A stretch of 63,995 nt of DNA from Lachnospiraceae bacterium. Its GTDB lineage: Bacteria > Bacillota > Clostridia > Lachnospirales > Lachnospiraceae. A model generated the notes under the pieces. It saw nothing but the letters and a program-made list of their open reading frames with translations, ran no database searches and was not told the origin of the DNA. Numbering within the stretch: position 1 is the first letter of the stretch; every line of letters starts with the position of its first letter. The translations under genes were made by a program, and so were the position numbers. Shown here one piece after another: positions 46,365 to 55,112 of the stretch. Location of the stretch: NCBI GenBank assembly GCA_016283775.1, contig JAEENL010000137.1, forward strand, positions 1 through 63,995, written 5' to 3'.

Positions 46365-47150
46365 TCACAGAGTCCTTTTGTAAAAGAAAGCGTACTGCTG
46401 CATGATCCCTGCGTCATCTTTGTATGCGCTAAACGGGTTTTTGCCGTTATAGTCTTCTTCTATGATCTTTTTGATCCATGTGTCGACGGGAACCGCTGCC
46501 GTGCGGCCGTAAGCAAAGAGCATCACGCAGTTCGCCACTTTGTCTCCGACGCCTTTTACGGATTTCAGCGTGTTTTGCAAGTCCTCGTCATTCATCTTGA
46601 AAAGAGCGTCAAGGTCAAGCTCGCCGAGGTACACCTTTGAAGCGGCGTCCCTTATATATTCAAGGCGGTACCCCAGACCGCACCCCTGTAAAACGGACGC
46701 TTCCGCCTCATAAAGGGCCTTTGGGGTCGGGAATGCATGATAGTCCCCCTTGTCCTCGCCAAAGGCCTCGCAAAGCCTTTCAATGCTCGTGCGGATGGCG
46801 GGAATGCTCTTTCTTTGTGATATGATGAAGGATATCAGCATTTCCCACGGGTCCTGCTTTAATATCCTAATGCCTTTTCCGGCTTCGGCTGCAGCGCTCA
46901 TGAACGGGTCTCTCGCAGCCTTTTTTCTAATGGCGGCATAGTCTCTGTCAAGGTCGAAATAATGCTTCCAGAAGCCGTTCCAGTCGCTTTCCGTGCAGTC
47001 GGCGGAAAGCGTATCTTTTTGCTGTGTAAGTCTGATCTTTTTGTCTTTTGCGATAAATATAAAAGCGGAGCCGGTCTCATATGCCCTGAAGCATTGCCCG
47101 CTCTCCGCTATCTTTCTGAGATCTGTGTCTTCCGTGATGTTTATCTTCAT
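46365..47150 (-). CDS. 8-oxoguanine DNA glycosylase (Ogg-type)
   Basis: 261 residues. N-terminal beta domain (ESGQCFRAYETGSAFIFI), HhH-GPD fold with LKSVKGVGDKVANCVMLFAYGRTAAVPVDTWIKK: K204 and D223 keep the spacing of the catalytic Lys249 and Asp268 of human OGG1, and C208 corresponds to its Cys253. SQRKSIPAIRTSIERL (about 111-126) replaces the usual NNNI region. It excises oxidised guanine. The start at 47150 follows GGAAAAG; the longer frame from 47267 overlaps the flotillin gene. Confidence 0.85.
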   Translation of the reverse strand: MKINITEDTDLRKIAESGQCFRAYETGSAFIFIAKDKKIRLTQQKDTLSADCTESDWNGFWKHYFDLDRDYAAIRKKAARDPFMSAAAEAGKGIRILKQDPWEMLISFIISQRKSIPAIRTSIERLCEAFGEDKGDYHAFPTPKALYEAEASVLQGCGLGYRLEYIRDAASKVYLGELDLDALFKMNDEDLQNTLKSVKGVGDKVANCVMLFAYGRTAAVPVDTWIKKIIEEDYNGKNPFSAYKDDAGIMQQYAFFYKRTL

Positions 47151-47238
47151 GTCTTTTCCATGCATCGCGCCCCGCGAGCATAAACCCGCGGGGCACTGTT
47201 TCATCTGTTCAATGTTTTTTTGCTGCTTTTTACAACGG

Positions 47239-48747
47239 TCAGCTTTCTTTGGGTGTGTTTGTGCCATCGAGCTGAACGTTCACATTTGCGGCATTTTCAA
47301 GACCTGTAAAGTTTACGTTCTTTGTAACCTTTGCATCATAGGTCTCCGCCTTCATGATCTCTGTGATGTCAACGCCTGTGGTCTCTTTGATGGTCTCAAT
47401 GGTCTTTGCGAGCACTGAAGGAACATAGCTTCCCATCGAAGAAACTCCGCTGCTGCCGTTTCCGGAATCGATGATGGTAACCTTATCAATGGAGTTAAGA
47501 GGCTCTGCAACAGCCTTTGCCATTTCGGGAAGTGCCTTTACGATCATTTCCATCATGGCCGCCTGGCCGTATTTCTTCATAGCTTCCGCCTTCTTGTCAA
47601 TGGCTTCCGCTTCTGCGATACCCTTTGCTCTGATGGCTTCTGCTTCTGCCTCACCGATAGCCCTGATACCTTCAGCCTCTTTTGTCTTTGCGAACATGTC
47701 GGCTTCTGCTACGGCTTTCCGTGCTTCTGCGGCTTTTTCTCTTTCAAACTTTTCGGCTTCCGCCTTCTTCTGGCGTTCGAAGAGATCTGCCTCGGCGCGC
47801 TGCTGACGTGCGAATTTCTCGGCTTCTGCTTTCTTTTTGACCTCAGCTTCGAGTGTGCGCTCTGTTACCGCAACTTCCTTCTGCTTCAGTTCGATCTCGC
47901 GTTCCTGACGCGCGATGTTTGCGTTTGCGGATGTAACCTCAATGGTCTTACGCTGCTCTTCCTTCTGGATCTCGTAAGCAGCATCGGCCTCGGCCTTCTT
48001 TATGTCCGCGGCGCGTTTCAGTTCGGCCTGCTTGATGGCAAGTTCGTTCTGACGTTCTGCAATGGCTGTCTGGGAAGCGATCTGCGCATCGTTTGCAAGT
48101 TTTTTTGCTTCTGCCTCTGCGATGGCTACTTCCTTGTCTGCGTTTGCTTTTGCAATGGAAGCGTCTTTCTGGATCTTGGACATATTGTCCTGACCGAGTG
48201 CAGGGATGAGACCCTTCTCATCTTCGATCTTCTGGATGTTGCAGGAGATGATCTCGATACCGAGCGCGTTCATGTCCTGCTGTGCTTTTTCCTGTACCTG
48301 ATCACCGAATTTTTTACGGTCGGTGCAAAGCTCACGAAGATCAACGGTACCGATGATCTCACGCATGTTACCCTGTAAGGAATCGGTAAGAGCGTTGCAG
48401 ATTCTGTCCTCGTTCATGTTGAGGAAGTTTTTCATTGCAAGCTTGATTCCCTCGGGATCGGTCATTATGCGGACCTTTGCCACGGCATCAATGTCTACGC
48501 CGATGAAATCCTGTGTCGGTATGTAACCGTTTGTCTTTATGTCGACCGTTATCTGTTTAACTAAGAGCGCGTCCTTTCTTTCAAAGAACGGAAGCTTGAT
48601 GCCTGCTCGTCCGATGAGTACCTTGGGCTCCTTCTTAAGACCCGAGATGATGTATGCGATGTCCGGGGGAGCCTTTACATAACCACTCGCTATGATCGCA
48701 AGAAGAAGGATCACCGCCGCTACAATAACATAATAGTACCACTCCAT
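47239..48747 (-). CDS. Flotillin-like membrane-scaffold protein
   Basis: 502 residues. Short N-terminal membrane hairpin (YYYVIVAAVILLLAIIASGYV, residues 5-23), SPFH/PHB domain (about 40-200, IGVDIDAVAKVRIMTDPEGI), then a long coiled coil rich in Ala/Glu/Lys heptads (about 200-400, e.g. EAEKFARQQRAEADLFERQKKAEA) and a C-terminal oligomerisation part. Flotillins organise lipid-ordered membrane microdomains. AGGAGGG precedes the ATG at 48747. The coiled coil explains the dense A/E/K coding. Confidence 0.93.
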   Translation of the reverse strand: MEWYYYVIVAAVILLLAIIASGYVKAPPDIAYIISGLKKEPKVLIGRAGIKLPFFERKDALLVKQITVDIKTNGYIPTQDFIGVDIDAVAKVRIMTDPEGIKLAMKNFLNMNEDRICNALTDSLQGNMREIIGTVDLRELCTDRKKFGDQVQEKAQQDMNALGIEIISCNIQKIEDEKGLIPALGQDNMSKIQKDASIAKANADKEVAIAEAEAKKLANDAQIASQTAIAERQNELAIKQAELKRAADIKKAEADAAYEIQKEEQRKTIEVTSANANIARQEREIELKQKEVAVTERTLEAEVKKKAEAEKFARQQRAEADLFERQKKAEAEKFEREKAAEARKAVAEADMFAKTKEAEGIRAIGEAEAEAIRAKGIAEAEAIDKKAEAMKKYGQAAMMEMIVKALPEMAKAVAEPLNSIDKVTIIDSGNGSSGVSSMGSYVPSVLAKTIETIKETTGVDITEIMKAETYDAKVTKNVNFTGLENAANVNVQLDGTNTPKES

Positions 48748-48897
48748 AAAACCCTCCTGTTCTGTTGTCAAGCACGCCCCATGCGTACTTGATGTTTACG
48801 TGTTCATAATATCATGCCCGTTAAGGCGGATAAACACCTGTATCGGCAAATTATGACGCATGATTTGCAGTGTTTCGGAGAATTACGCGATTTCCCG

Positions 48898-50133
48898 TCA
48901 GTCCTTGACAGTGCCGCATATCTTTACCAGCTCTATCAGCATTTCAGTGCACTTTTCAAGAGCCTGCACGGATGTGTATTCAAACCTTCCGTGGAAATTT
49001 GCGCCTCCGGTGCAGAGGTTGGGGCAGGGAAGACCCATATATGAAAGTCTTGCGCCGTCCGTGCCGCCGCGTATCGCAACGATCTTTGGAACAATGCCGA
49101 GAGCCTTCATTGCACGCTCCGCATTTTCAATGAGGAACATATGAGGCTCTATCATCTTTTTCATATTGCTGTAGGAATCGGTGATCTCTGCGGAAAAAGT
49201 GCCCTCGCCGTAAATGCCGTTGAGGTACTTCACGGTGTTTAAGACTATCGCCTTCTTTTCCTCAAGCTTGTTTTCGTCGTGATCTCTAAGGATATAGTGA
49301 AGCCTTGCTTCTTCAACATTTCCGCTCATATCGGTCAGATGGAAAAAGCCTTCATACCCTTCCGTGTGCTCGGGAACCTGCTCCGCAGGAAGCAGAGAAT
49401 TGAACTGCATTGCGAGTGTCAGGGCATTTTTCATGATATTCTTTGCCGATCCCGGATGTACGCTTTTTCCTTTGACGACAAGCTTAAGTGACGCCGCGTT
49501 GAAATTTTCATATTCGATCTCTCCGACCACGCCGCCGTCGACCGTATACGCATAGTCAGCGCCGAAACCATCCACATCAAAGAAATCAACACCTCTCCCC
49601 ACTTCTTCATCGGGAGTGAAGCCGATCTTTACGGTCCCGTGAGGGATCTCAGGATGTGTAAGCAAAAACTCGGCCATTGTCATTATCTCCGCGACTCCGG
49701 CTTTGTCGTCGGCCCCGAGGAGCGTGGTGCCGTCCGTAACGATAAGATCTTCGCCTATGCGGTTTTTAAGATCCGGATATTCCGCGGGGTCCATGATCAC
49801 TCCAAGGTCATCATTAAGAGTAATGAAATTCCCGTCGTAATTCTCCACTATCCTGGGCTTTACGCCTTTTCCGCTCACAGCATCGCTCGTATCCATGTGC
49901 GCGATAAAGCCGAACACCGGCCCGTTGTGATCCGGGATCGTTGCGGGGATCGTTGCGTAAACATAGCAGTTCTGCGAAACCCGCACATCTTTTGCGCCGA
50001 TCTCCTTAAGTTCCTTTTCAAGAAGACGCGCAAGATCGAACTGTTTTTCCGTGCTCGGTACGGTTTCTTTGTCTTCAAGAGACTGGGTGTCGATCTTTAC
50101 ATACCTTAAAAATCTCTCAGTTACTGTTTCCAT
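48898..50133 (-). CDS. pepT: Peptidase T (tripeptide aminopeptidase)
   Basis: 411 residues, M20B family. Metal-ligand motifs: [12 protein letters not shown] (about 75), [12 protein letters not shown] (about 140), [16 protein letters not shown] (about 175) and [17 protein letters not shown] near the end; [13 protein letters not shown] precedes the last ligand. It removes N-terminal residues from tripeptides in the cytoplasm. GCGGAGGG precedes the ATG at 50133. Own promoter TGGAAA-N17-TATAAT (plus 50194-50222). Confidence 0.96.
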   Translation of the reverse strand: METVTERFLRYVKIDTQSLEDKETVPSTEKQFDLARLLEKELKEIGAKDVRVSQNCYVYATIPATIPDHNGPVFGFIAHMDTSDAVSGKGVKPRIVENYDGNFITLNDDLGVIMDPAEYPDLKNRIGEDLIVTDGTTLLGADDKAGVAEIMTMAEFLLTHPEIPHGTVKIGFTPDEEVGRGVDFFDVDGFGADYAYTVDGGVVGEIEYENFNAASLKLVVKGKSVHPGSAKNIMKNALTLAMQFNSLLPAEQVPEHTEGYEGFFHLTDMSGNVEEARLHYILRDHDENKLEEKKAIVLNTVKYLNGIYGEGTFSAEITDSYSNMKKMIEPHMFLIENAERAMKALGIVPKIVAIRGGTDGARLSYMGLPCPNLCTGGANFHGRFEYTSVQALEKCTEMLIELVKICGTVKD

Positions 50134-50193
50134 ATTCCCTCCGCGATAAGGCTTTTTATTTAAAAATGCTTTGTTGATCAAACAATTTATCTG

Positions 50194-50222
50194 ATTATAA
50201 CACGCTATTGCGCTGTTTTCCA
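50194..50222 (-). promoter_or_regulatory. Promoter of pepT
   Basis: Minus-strand TGGAAA (plus 50217-50222), 17-bp spacer, TATAAT (50194-50199). The leader contains the near-palindrome TTGTTTGATCAACAA. Confidence 0.65.
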
Positions 50223-50268
50223 CACCTTTATAATTACTAAAATATTTTAGTCAAAATTGAAAGCAATC

Positions 50269-50298
50269 TTGACTTACAAAGGCAGGCGCTTTTATTAT
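50269..50298 (+). promoter_or_regulatory. Promoter of the 50349 gene
   Basis: TTGACT (50269-50274), 18-bp spacer, TATTAT (50293-50298). Followed in the leader by the hairpin ATGCC-GAAA-GGCAT. Confidence 0.5.
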
Positions 50299-50348
50299 AT
50301 CGTCATGCCGAAAGGCATTGGGGTTACGGAAACGGTGAAGGAGGGGTA

Positions 50349-51116
50349 TTGAAAATTACAGCATGGAGCCCGGGGCGGAAAAGCGGCGGCGTCACAGCCA
50401 ACATTGTCGCGTTCTCCACCTTTTTAAGCTCCCATTACGACGTCAGCATTGGGTTGAGAAGCAATCACTTCTGCGAGCGGATGATGGAAGACTATTTTTC
50501 CGTTACGAGCACGATAAAACCCATCGCAGGCGGCAATTCATTTTTTTCGGGCTGGGGTAGTCCCGATTACATCAAATATCTGCTGGATTACAAAGACAAA
50601 TATGAACGGCGGTCATACAGGGGTCATATGGCGGTCGGGTGCAGAGGAAAGATCAGCCTCTATGCGCCTCAGGAGCCATATGAAGACAAGCCGTTCCCAA
50701 ACACGGACGATGAACTGTTCATTGTCGACGCCTCGGGCGAAAACAGCTACGCGGCTTTTGAAGCGATGGATCACGCCGATCTCAGGATGATCTTCCTTCC
50801 GGGAGACATAGGGGAAGCCATCCATCAGTTCAGACCATACAAGGCATACGCCGGCCGCGCTCTGTTTCTGTTTAACAGACGGAATACCCGTGAAAAGCCG
50901 ACTGTCAGCGATTTTTGCCAGGAATTCAAGATAAAACGCTCAAGAGTGTTTTCATTGCCTTACTGCGCAGACCTTGAGCGAGCGTGTCTCAGGGGTGAAG
51001 TGGATCTGATGGCTTTGTACCATCTCTGGCCCACAGATTCGGAATATTTCCAGAAGGCGGATCTGATAGCAAAAAAGCTGATATCATTGAACGAAAACGT
51101 AAATAATATCTTTTGA
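50349..51116 (+). CDS. Unrecognised protein, possibly related to MinD/ParA-type ATPases
   Basis: 255 residues with a TTG start after GGAGGGG. The opening (MKITAWSPGRKSGGVTANIV, then AFSTFLSSHYDVSIGL) is where deviant Walker A loops sit in MinD/ParA-like proteins, and HADLRMIFLPGD looks like a following strand. But the lysine-rich GKT core is absent, so ATP binding is doubtful. The rest has no signature: KIKRSRVFSLPYCADLERAC and the C-terminal YFQKADLIAKKLISL are helical. There is no signal peptide or membrane segment. Its leader contains a GAAA-tetraloop hairpin. It may be a degraded partition-type ATPase homologue or a new family. Confidence 0.55.
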   Translation: MKITAWSPGRKSGGVTANIVAFSTFLSSHYDVSIGLRSNHFCERMMEDYFSVTSTIKPIAGGNSFFSGWGSPDYIKYLLDYKDKYERRSYRGHMAVGCRGKISLYAPQEPYEDKPFPNTDDELFIVDASGENSYAAFEAMDHADLRMIFLPGDIGEAIHQFRPYKAYAGRALFLFNRRNTREKPTVSDFCQEFKIKRSRVFSLPYCADLERACLRGEVDLMALYHLWPTDSEYFQKADLIAKKLISLNENVNNIF

Positions 51117-51157
51117 ACTACAGACAGAAAAATCAAGCAAACCTTAACTGTAACCCA

Positions 51158-51187
51158 ACGGCTTCGCAAAACGCGGAGCCGTTTTTT
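51158..51187 (+). terminator. Terminator of the 50349 gene
   Basis: CGGCTTCGC/GCGGAGCCG stem followed by six Ts, about 40 bases after the stop codon. Confidence 0.8.
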
Positions 51188-51192
51188 GGCAT

Positions 51193-51222
51193 AAAAAAGC
51201 CTGCCCCCGATACGGGACAGGC
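51193..51222 (-). terminator. Terminator of the FKBP-like lipoprotein gene
   Basis: Minus-strand GCCTGTCCC/GGGGGCAGGC stem with TTTTTT after it, adjacent to but separate from the plus-strand terminator. Confidence 0.8.
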
Positions 51223-51231
51223 AATTATCCG

Positions 51232-52563
51232 TTACTCCGTGATAGCTTTGGAAATGATGTACTCCATTACCAGATCGGTGTATACGCCGTACTCGATCTC
51301 GTAGTCGTTGTACTCAAAAGGAACGCCGTCCTCACCCGAATCCTGCGAAACGATGTACTTGTCCATGCGGATCATGTAATCGTCTTCGGAAAGGGTAACC
51401 TCATTGTTCTGCGCAATGGCCTTCATGATGTACATGTTCTGGATGCGCTGCTTTGCGATGGCTCTGAGGTAAGTCTTTAATTCGTCCGCGTTCTTGTAAT
51501 TGCCGTCAAACAGGCTTGCGATGCTCTTTTCGATATTTCCGTCATACTTGTATGCATTGGCTTCCGCATACGAATAGTACTTGTTGAAAAGGAAATCGGA
51601 ATACTCATCGATCTCGGACGAAGGTATGTCATCGGCCCAGACGTTGTTGTTGAAGTAATCCCATATCTGGCTCTCATAGCGGGCTCTGTTTGTCTCGTGA
51701 AGCACTGCTCTTACAAACTCAGCCGCGCTGCTGTATCCGAAATAGCTGGCTGCGGTCTCGTCCGTAAGTTCGGGAGTCACTATCCTGTATACATAGTTGA
51801 TGGTGATGTAGAATACCGCTGTTTTTCCGGCATATCTCTCGTCAGGATAATTGGGATCGAAGGTGTAGGTATAGGATACGGCATCACCTGCGCGATTTCC
51901 CACGATGGTGGGCTCAAATCCGAGTATCATCTCGCCGGAACCCAGTCTTGATGAAATACCGTCTTCACTGTAGGCTATCTCATATTCGCCGGAATCATCG
52001 ATAACGTTGGCATAATAGGTGACATTTACATAGTCGCCGAGCTGAGCCGCATCGGTAATGTAAACTTCTTCTTTGATGGTGGAAAGCTTCTTTGCGACAG
52101 CGGCATCGATGTCATCTGAAGAAGCTGCTTTGAGCTTCAGTCCGATATAAGGAACAAGAGTTACTTTTACATAGTCATTTTTGGTAAGTGCCTTGACCTT
52201 GACTTCGATCGCTTTATCAATGGGATTCTCATCAGGGTTTACGATCGAGCCGGTGGGCTCTACGCCAGGAACACCCGTAGGATCGATGCCCGTCTCGGTC
52301 TTTGATGTGCCGGTGGGGAGCACCTCGATGACTCCGCTTGTGGGAGTGGGTGTATATGTAGGCATACCCGAAGGCGCTACAGGCACCGTGGGAGTTGCGT
52401 CAATCTCTCCGCCGTAATCGGGGTTCTCCGTGGGGGTTGCTCCGGAAGAACTTCCGGGAGTCGGTGTCGAATCGGTAAAAAGCGGCTTCTTTTCACATGC
52501 CGCAAGCGCAAATATACTGATAAAAGCAAAGATCAATGCAAGTCTTAAGCCTAACTTTCTCAT
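51232..52563 (-). CDS. Lipoprotein with FKBP-like and trigger-factor-like domains
   Basis: 443 residues from ATG 52563 (GAGAGG upstream; the ATG seven codons earlier has none). Lipobox LAAC (about 19-22 from that start), then a Thr/Pro-rich linker (residues about 30-105), then an FKBP-type domain (GDYVNVTYYANVIDDSGE, LGSGEMILGFEPTIVGNRAGDAVSYTYTFDPNYPDERYAGKTAVF), then a helical trigger-factor C-terminal-like domain (ARYESQIWDYFNNNVWADDIPSSEIDEYSDFLFNKYYSYAE). A surface peptidyl-prolyl isomerase/foldase is inferred. Distinct from PrsA, which has a parvulin domain. Confidence 0.75.
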   Translation of the reverse strand: MRKLGLRLALIFAFISIFALAACEKKPLFTDSTPTPGSSSGATPTENPDYGGEIDATPTVPVAPSGMPTYTPTPTSGVIEVLPTGTSKTETGIDPTGVPGVEPTGSIVNPDENPIDKAIEVKVKALTKNDYVKVTLVPYIGLKLKAASSDDIDAAVAKKLSTIKEEVYITDAAQLGDYVNVTYYANVIDDSGEYEIAYSEDGISSRLGSGEMILGFEPTIVGNRAGDAVSYTYTFDPNYPDERYAGKTAVFYITINYVYRIVTPELTDETAASYFGYSSAAEFVRAVLHETNRARYESQIWDYFNNNVWADDIPSSEIDEYSDFLFNKYYSYAEANAYKYDGNIEKSIASLFDGNYKNADELKTYLRAIAKQRIQNMYIMKAIAQNNEVTLSEDDYMIRMDKYIVSQDSGEDGVPFEYNDYEIEYGVYTDLVMEYIISKAITE

Positions 52564-52613
52564 TCTGGGAAAACCTCTCTTCATGCCAAACTTATGTTGG
52601 TGAAATCTGTAGG

Positions 52614-52642
52614 ATTATACTACTTCTTGTTCCGTAAAGCAA
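52614..52642 (-). promoter_or_regulatory. Promoter of the FKBP-like lipoprotein gene
   Basis: Minus-strand TTGCTT (plus 52637-52642), 17-bp spacer, TATAAT (52614-52619). It lies just after the BIG2-protein gene. Confidence 0.7.
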
Positions 52643-52651
52643 GAAAATTAA

Positions 52652-53497
52652 TCATGGTTTGTATGCGTACTTTACCACTCTGACATTCTTGTTCACAGGG
52701 AAAAGGACGTAAGAATAGCATCCGCCCGAAGCAGGCAGGAAAACGGCTACGGAGTTGATATAGCTGCTGTCCTCGTTCATGCGGTTTACGACCAGTGTCC
52801 ATCCTGTGGGAAGGGGATTTTCGGAGTCAATGGTGTACTCAACCTCAGTGATGGGATCGTAAAGCTTGATCCTTAAGAAATTGAGCACAGCGTCAGCCCA
52901 GACGGCATCATCCTTCGGAATCTCGCCCTCTATCTCCATGGGACCTGTCACCATGAGTGAACGCTTGTAAGCAGATCTGTCATTGTTGTAGAGCACAACG
53001 CTTCCGTCTGCGGGCTCGGCAGCCTTTGTGGGAGCGGCTGTAGGCGTTGCGGTAGGTGCCACAGTGGGCGTGGGCTCCTCAGCAGCCGGTGTGGATGTGG
53101 GAGTCTGTGCGTTCCTTTCGGAAACGGTGACCTTGACACTGCTGCAAACATATTCGCCTGTACCTACTTCAAGCGCGATAAATGTAACGCCCGTTCCCAC
53201 AGGTGTCACAACACCGTTTTTGTCAACGGTCGCAACGCGCTCGTCAGAAGATACCCACCTTAAGGTACCGTTCTTTAACTGTGTTTTGTAATCGGATACT
53301 CCGAAAAATTTGAGATCGTAACCCTCATCGTCGGTATAGAGTGAAAGCTTTGAAAGAGCGGATGCTGCGCTCTTTGCGCACTGAGGGGTGATATATACCG
53401 TCTTTGTCTCCGCGGCGTTTGCGAGAGATGCCGGCATAAGGCAGACGGTCATTGCAGCCGCAAGGGCAAAAGCTGTTTTTCTGAATGTCTTTTTCAT
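52652..53497 (-). CDS. Secreted protein with Ig-like (BIG2) domain
   Basis: 281 residues. Sec signal peptide ending ANAAE (about residue 28). A BIG2-type domain lies at about 60-130 (LRWVSSDERVATVDKNGVVTPVGTGVTFIALEV), followed by a Thr/Pro-rich linker (about 132-160) and a C-terminal domain with no known signature (SVVLYNNDRSAYKRSLMV...). No sortase motif. Cell-wall or extracellular. GGAGGAC precedes the ATG. A palindrome TTCACATCAATGTGAA (53543-53558) lies about 46 bases upstream. Confidence 0.75.
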   Translation of the reverse strand: MKKTFRKTAFALAAAMTVCLMPASLANAAETKTVYITPQCAKSAASALSKLSLYTDDEGYDLKFFGVSDYKTQLKNGTLRWVSSDERVATVDKNGVVTPVGTGVTFIALEVGTGEYVCSSVKVTVSERNAQTPTSTPAAEEPTPTVAPTATPTAAPTKAAEPADGSVVLYNNDRSAYKRSLMVTGPMEIEGEIPKDDAVWADAVLNFLRIKLYDPITEVEYTIDSENPLPTGWTLVVNRMNEDSSYINSVAVFLPASGGCYSYVLFPVNKNVRVVKYAYKP

Positions 53498-53542
53498 ATG
53501 TTTAGTCCTCCGACAGAAAACCCGAAAAAAAACCTCTTTGGT

Positions 53543-53558
53543 TTCACATCAATGTGAA
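53543..53558. promoter_or_regulatory. Palindromic operator candidate upstream of the BIG2 gene
   Basis: TTCACAT-CA-ATGTGAA, a perfect inverted repeat with 2-bp centre. The regulator is unknown; the site also sits just beyond the end of the HD-domain gene. Confidence 0.4.
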
Positions 53559-53562
53559 TATT

Positions 53563-54051
53563 TTAACCTTTTTTACGCTCTTTGTAAATACCGTTACGTC
53601 TTGCTTCCATGACTTCCTGGACAGTGCATATCTTGTCCGCGAGGCACAGGACCCAGGCCTCAAGGTTCGTCGGCGGGACAAGCGTCAGCGGGAACATGTG
53701 ACGACGTATCATAGTCTTTTCCGTATCGGTGATCCTGTAGTGCTTCACGGCATTGTTCATGGCCTTTTTGGGATGCGTGAAGCCGTGTATCTTGTGCGCG
53801 AGCACGGGTTCATGCCAGTCATACAAAAAGAAATCGTGAAGAAGCGCTCCGCGTATGAGGGCATGCCTTTTTACGCGAAGATGCAGCTTTTCCGAGATCT
53901 TTAAGCACATCGTTGCGACATGCACGCAGTGGTCATATACCGAGAGTGTCCCATGCTGGATAAATTCTTTGTTTTTAAGATACGGTCCACGGCTGCTCAG
54001 TTCTTCGATCATCCTGTGGATATCCGCTTTTATTCGTTCTCTTTCAGTCAT
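53563..54051 (-). CDS. HD-domain protein
   Basis: 162 residues. Conserved residues: H41-type (YDHCVHVATMCL), HD pair in LLHDFFLYDWH (about 95), and HMFPLTLVPP with the following WVLCLADKICTVQEV. It is a small metal-dependent phosphohydrolase fold. Substrate unknown. Start overlaps the DUF697-like gene by 8 bases, so it may be co-translated. Confidence 0.82.
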   Translation of the reverse strand: MTERERIKADIHRMIEELSSRGPYLKNKEFIQHGTLSVYDHCVHVATMCLKISEKLHLRVKRHALIRGALLHDFFLYDWHEPVLAHKIHGFTHPKKAMNNAVKHYRITDTEKTMIRRHMFPLTLVPPTNLEAWVLCLADKICTVQEVMEARRNGIYKERKKG

Positions 54052-54973
54052 CCTTTGTCTTTTTCAGCCCGAACAGATTTCTCACAGGCTGCTTTACCTT
54101 TTCCTCCATGCCCTGTTTCAGCATGTTTTTCAATATCTCAAGCGCTTCGGCGTAAGATTTTTTTCTGAGTTCTTTTCTGGTCTGCGAAACATCGGCGTTC
54201 AGCAGATAATTTTTTGTAATGGCGGCAACTCTTAACGTTGTCAGGGCATTTACCGCTCCCTGAACGGCAGAAGCTGCGACTATCCCGAGTGCCTTCCCCA
54301 GTGCGCCCTCAGTGGCGGCGGGGATAAGCTCCTCTATGTTCGTCTCTTCGAGATTTCCCGCGATGAGGGTGATCGAGAGCACCCTTATGTACAATCCGAG
54401 CACCTGCGCATTGCTTGGCCTGAAACCGCATATCTCGGTGATCCTCTTTATGAGGCTGAAATTTGCCGCAGCCATGCCGAGCATGTCATAGACCGGATTC
54501 TGCGAAACGGCGGTGATGATGAATATCTTCTTTGCCGTGTCATATATCTCGCGGTTCAGCTCGGGTGTGATCTTTCTGTCAAAAAACTCGATCAGCATGT
54601 CATCCGTCTCGTCTTCACACTTCAGATACCCCAGCACCTGCACCTTTTCCTCGTCGGTGAGGTCGACATTTTCAAGAAGGTTGTTCACAAGCCTCCTGCA
54701 CCACTTACGTCTGGCGCTGCCATCGGCGCGGTGAAGCTTTTCAAGCGAAAAGATCGGAGCAAAAAAGACACCCACAAGCGGATATACGATGCCGCCGAGC
54801 ACCACCACCGCGATCAGCACGTAAAAAGCGATCTCAAGCGCGACGTGGACGCCGCGGAGTCTCGTGCCGATCTCCAGAGCATTGCTCACGAGCATCATGG
54901 CAACGATAATGACAAGTGATACGAAAAGCACCACCGTCCATACACTTGTTCTTTTGTCTTTTTTAGATCTCAC
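54044..54973 (-). CDS. DUF697-like membrane protein
   Basis: 309 residues with two N-terminal membrane helices (about 11-32 and 45-75), a cytoplasmic middle, and hydrophobic stretches (NPVYDMLGMAAANFSLIKRIT, AAATEGALGKALGIVAASAVQGAVNALTTLRVAAITKNYLL) matching DUF697/YcjF-type proteins. Starts with GTG at 54973; the predicted transcription start is only a few bases upstream, and no ribosome site is visible. Confidence 0.65.
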   Translation of the reverse strand: MRSKKDKRTSVWTVVLFVSLVIIVAMMLVSNALEIGTRLRGVHVALEIAFYVLIAVVVLGGIVYPLVGVFFAPIFSLEKLHRADGSARRKWCRRLVNNLLENVDLTDEEKVQVLGYLKCEDETDDMLIEFFDRKITPELNREIYDTAKKIFIITAVSQNPVYDMLGMAAANFSLIKRITEICGFRPSNAQVLGLYIRVLSITLIAGNLEETNIEELIPAATEGALGKALGIVAASAVQGAVNALTTLRVAAITKNYLLNADVSQTRKELRKKSYAEALEILKNMLKQGMEEKVKQPVRNLFGLKKTKDD

Positions 54974-54982
54974 AACAGAGAG

Positions 54983-55011
54983 ATTATACCCGTTGAAACC
55001 GTCTAAATCAA
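54983..55011 (-). promoter_or_regulatory. Promoter of the DUF697-like/HD operon
   Basis: Minus-strand TTGATT (plus 55006-55011), 17-bp spacer, TATAAT (54983-54988). The predicted start point (about 54976) lies at or near the GTG start codon. Confidence 0.65.
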
Positions 55012-55046
55012 TAAAATCTTTGCTAAATCACAAAGGCTTCACAATT

Positions 55047-55077
55047 AAAAAAAGACCTGCGGACATCTGCCCACAGG
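55047..55077 (-). terminator. Terminator of the MMPL operon
   Basis: Minus-strand CCTGTGG/CCGCAGG stem followed by TCTTTTTTT, about 40 bases after the heptad-repeat gene. Confidence 0.75.
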
Positions 55078-55112
55078 CCGTAAACATATGGTTTTATTTT
55101 TCCCGTTGAATA

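Noticed and set aside
46365-47150. Loss of the catalytic lysine in the Ogg-type glycosylase
   Set aside because: At first R216 seemed to replace the lysine. Counting back from the aspartate shows that K204 is at the right distance (19) and is conserved.
50302-50348. Cyclic-di-GMP (GEMM) riboswitch before the 50349 gene
   Set aside because: The GAAA hairpin and GGGGTTACGG stretch recall the end of GEMM-I, but the core CACGCACAGGGCAAACC-type region is absent and the leader is too short.
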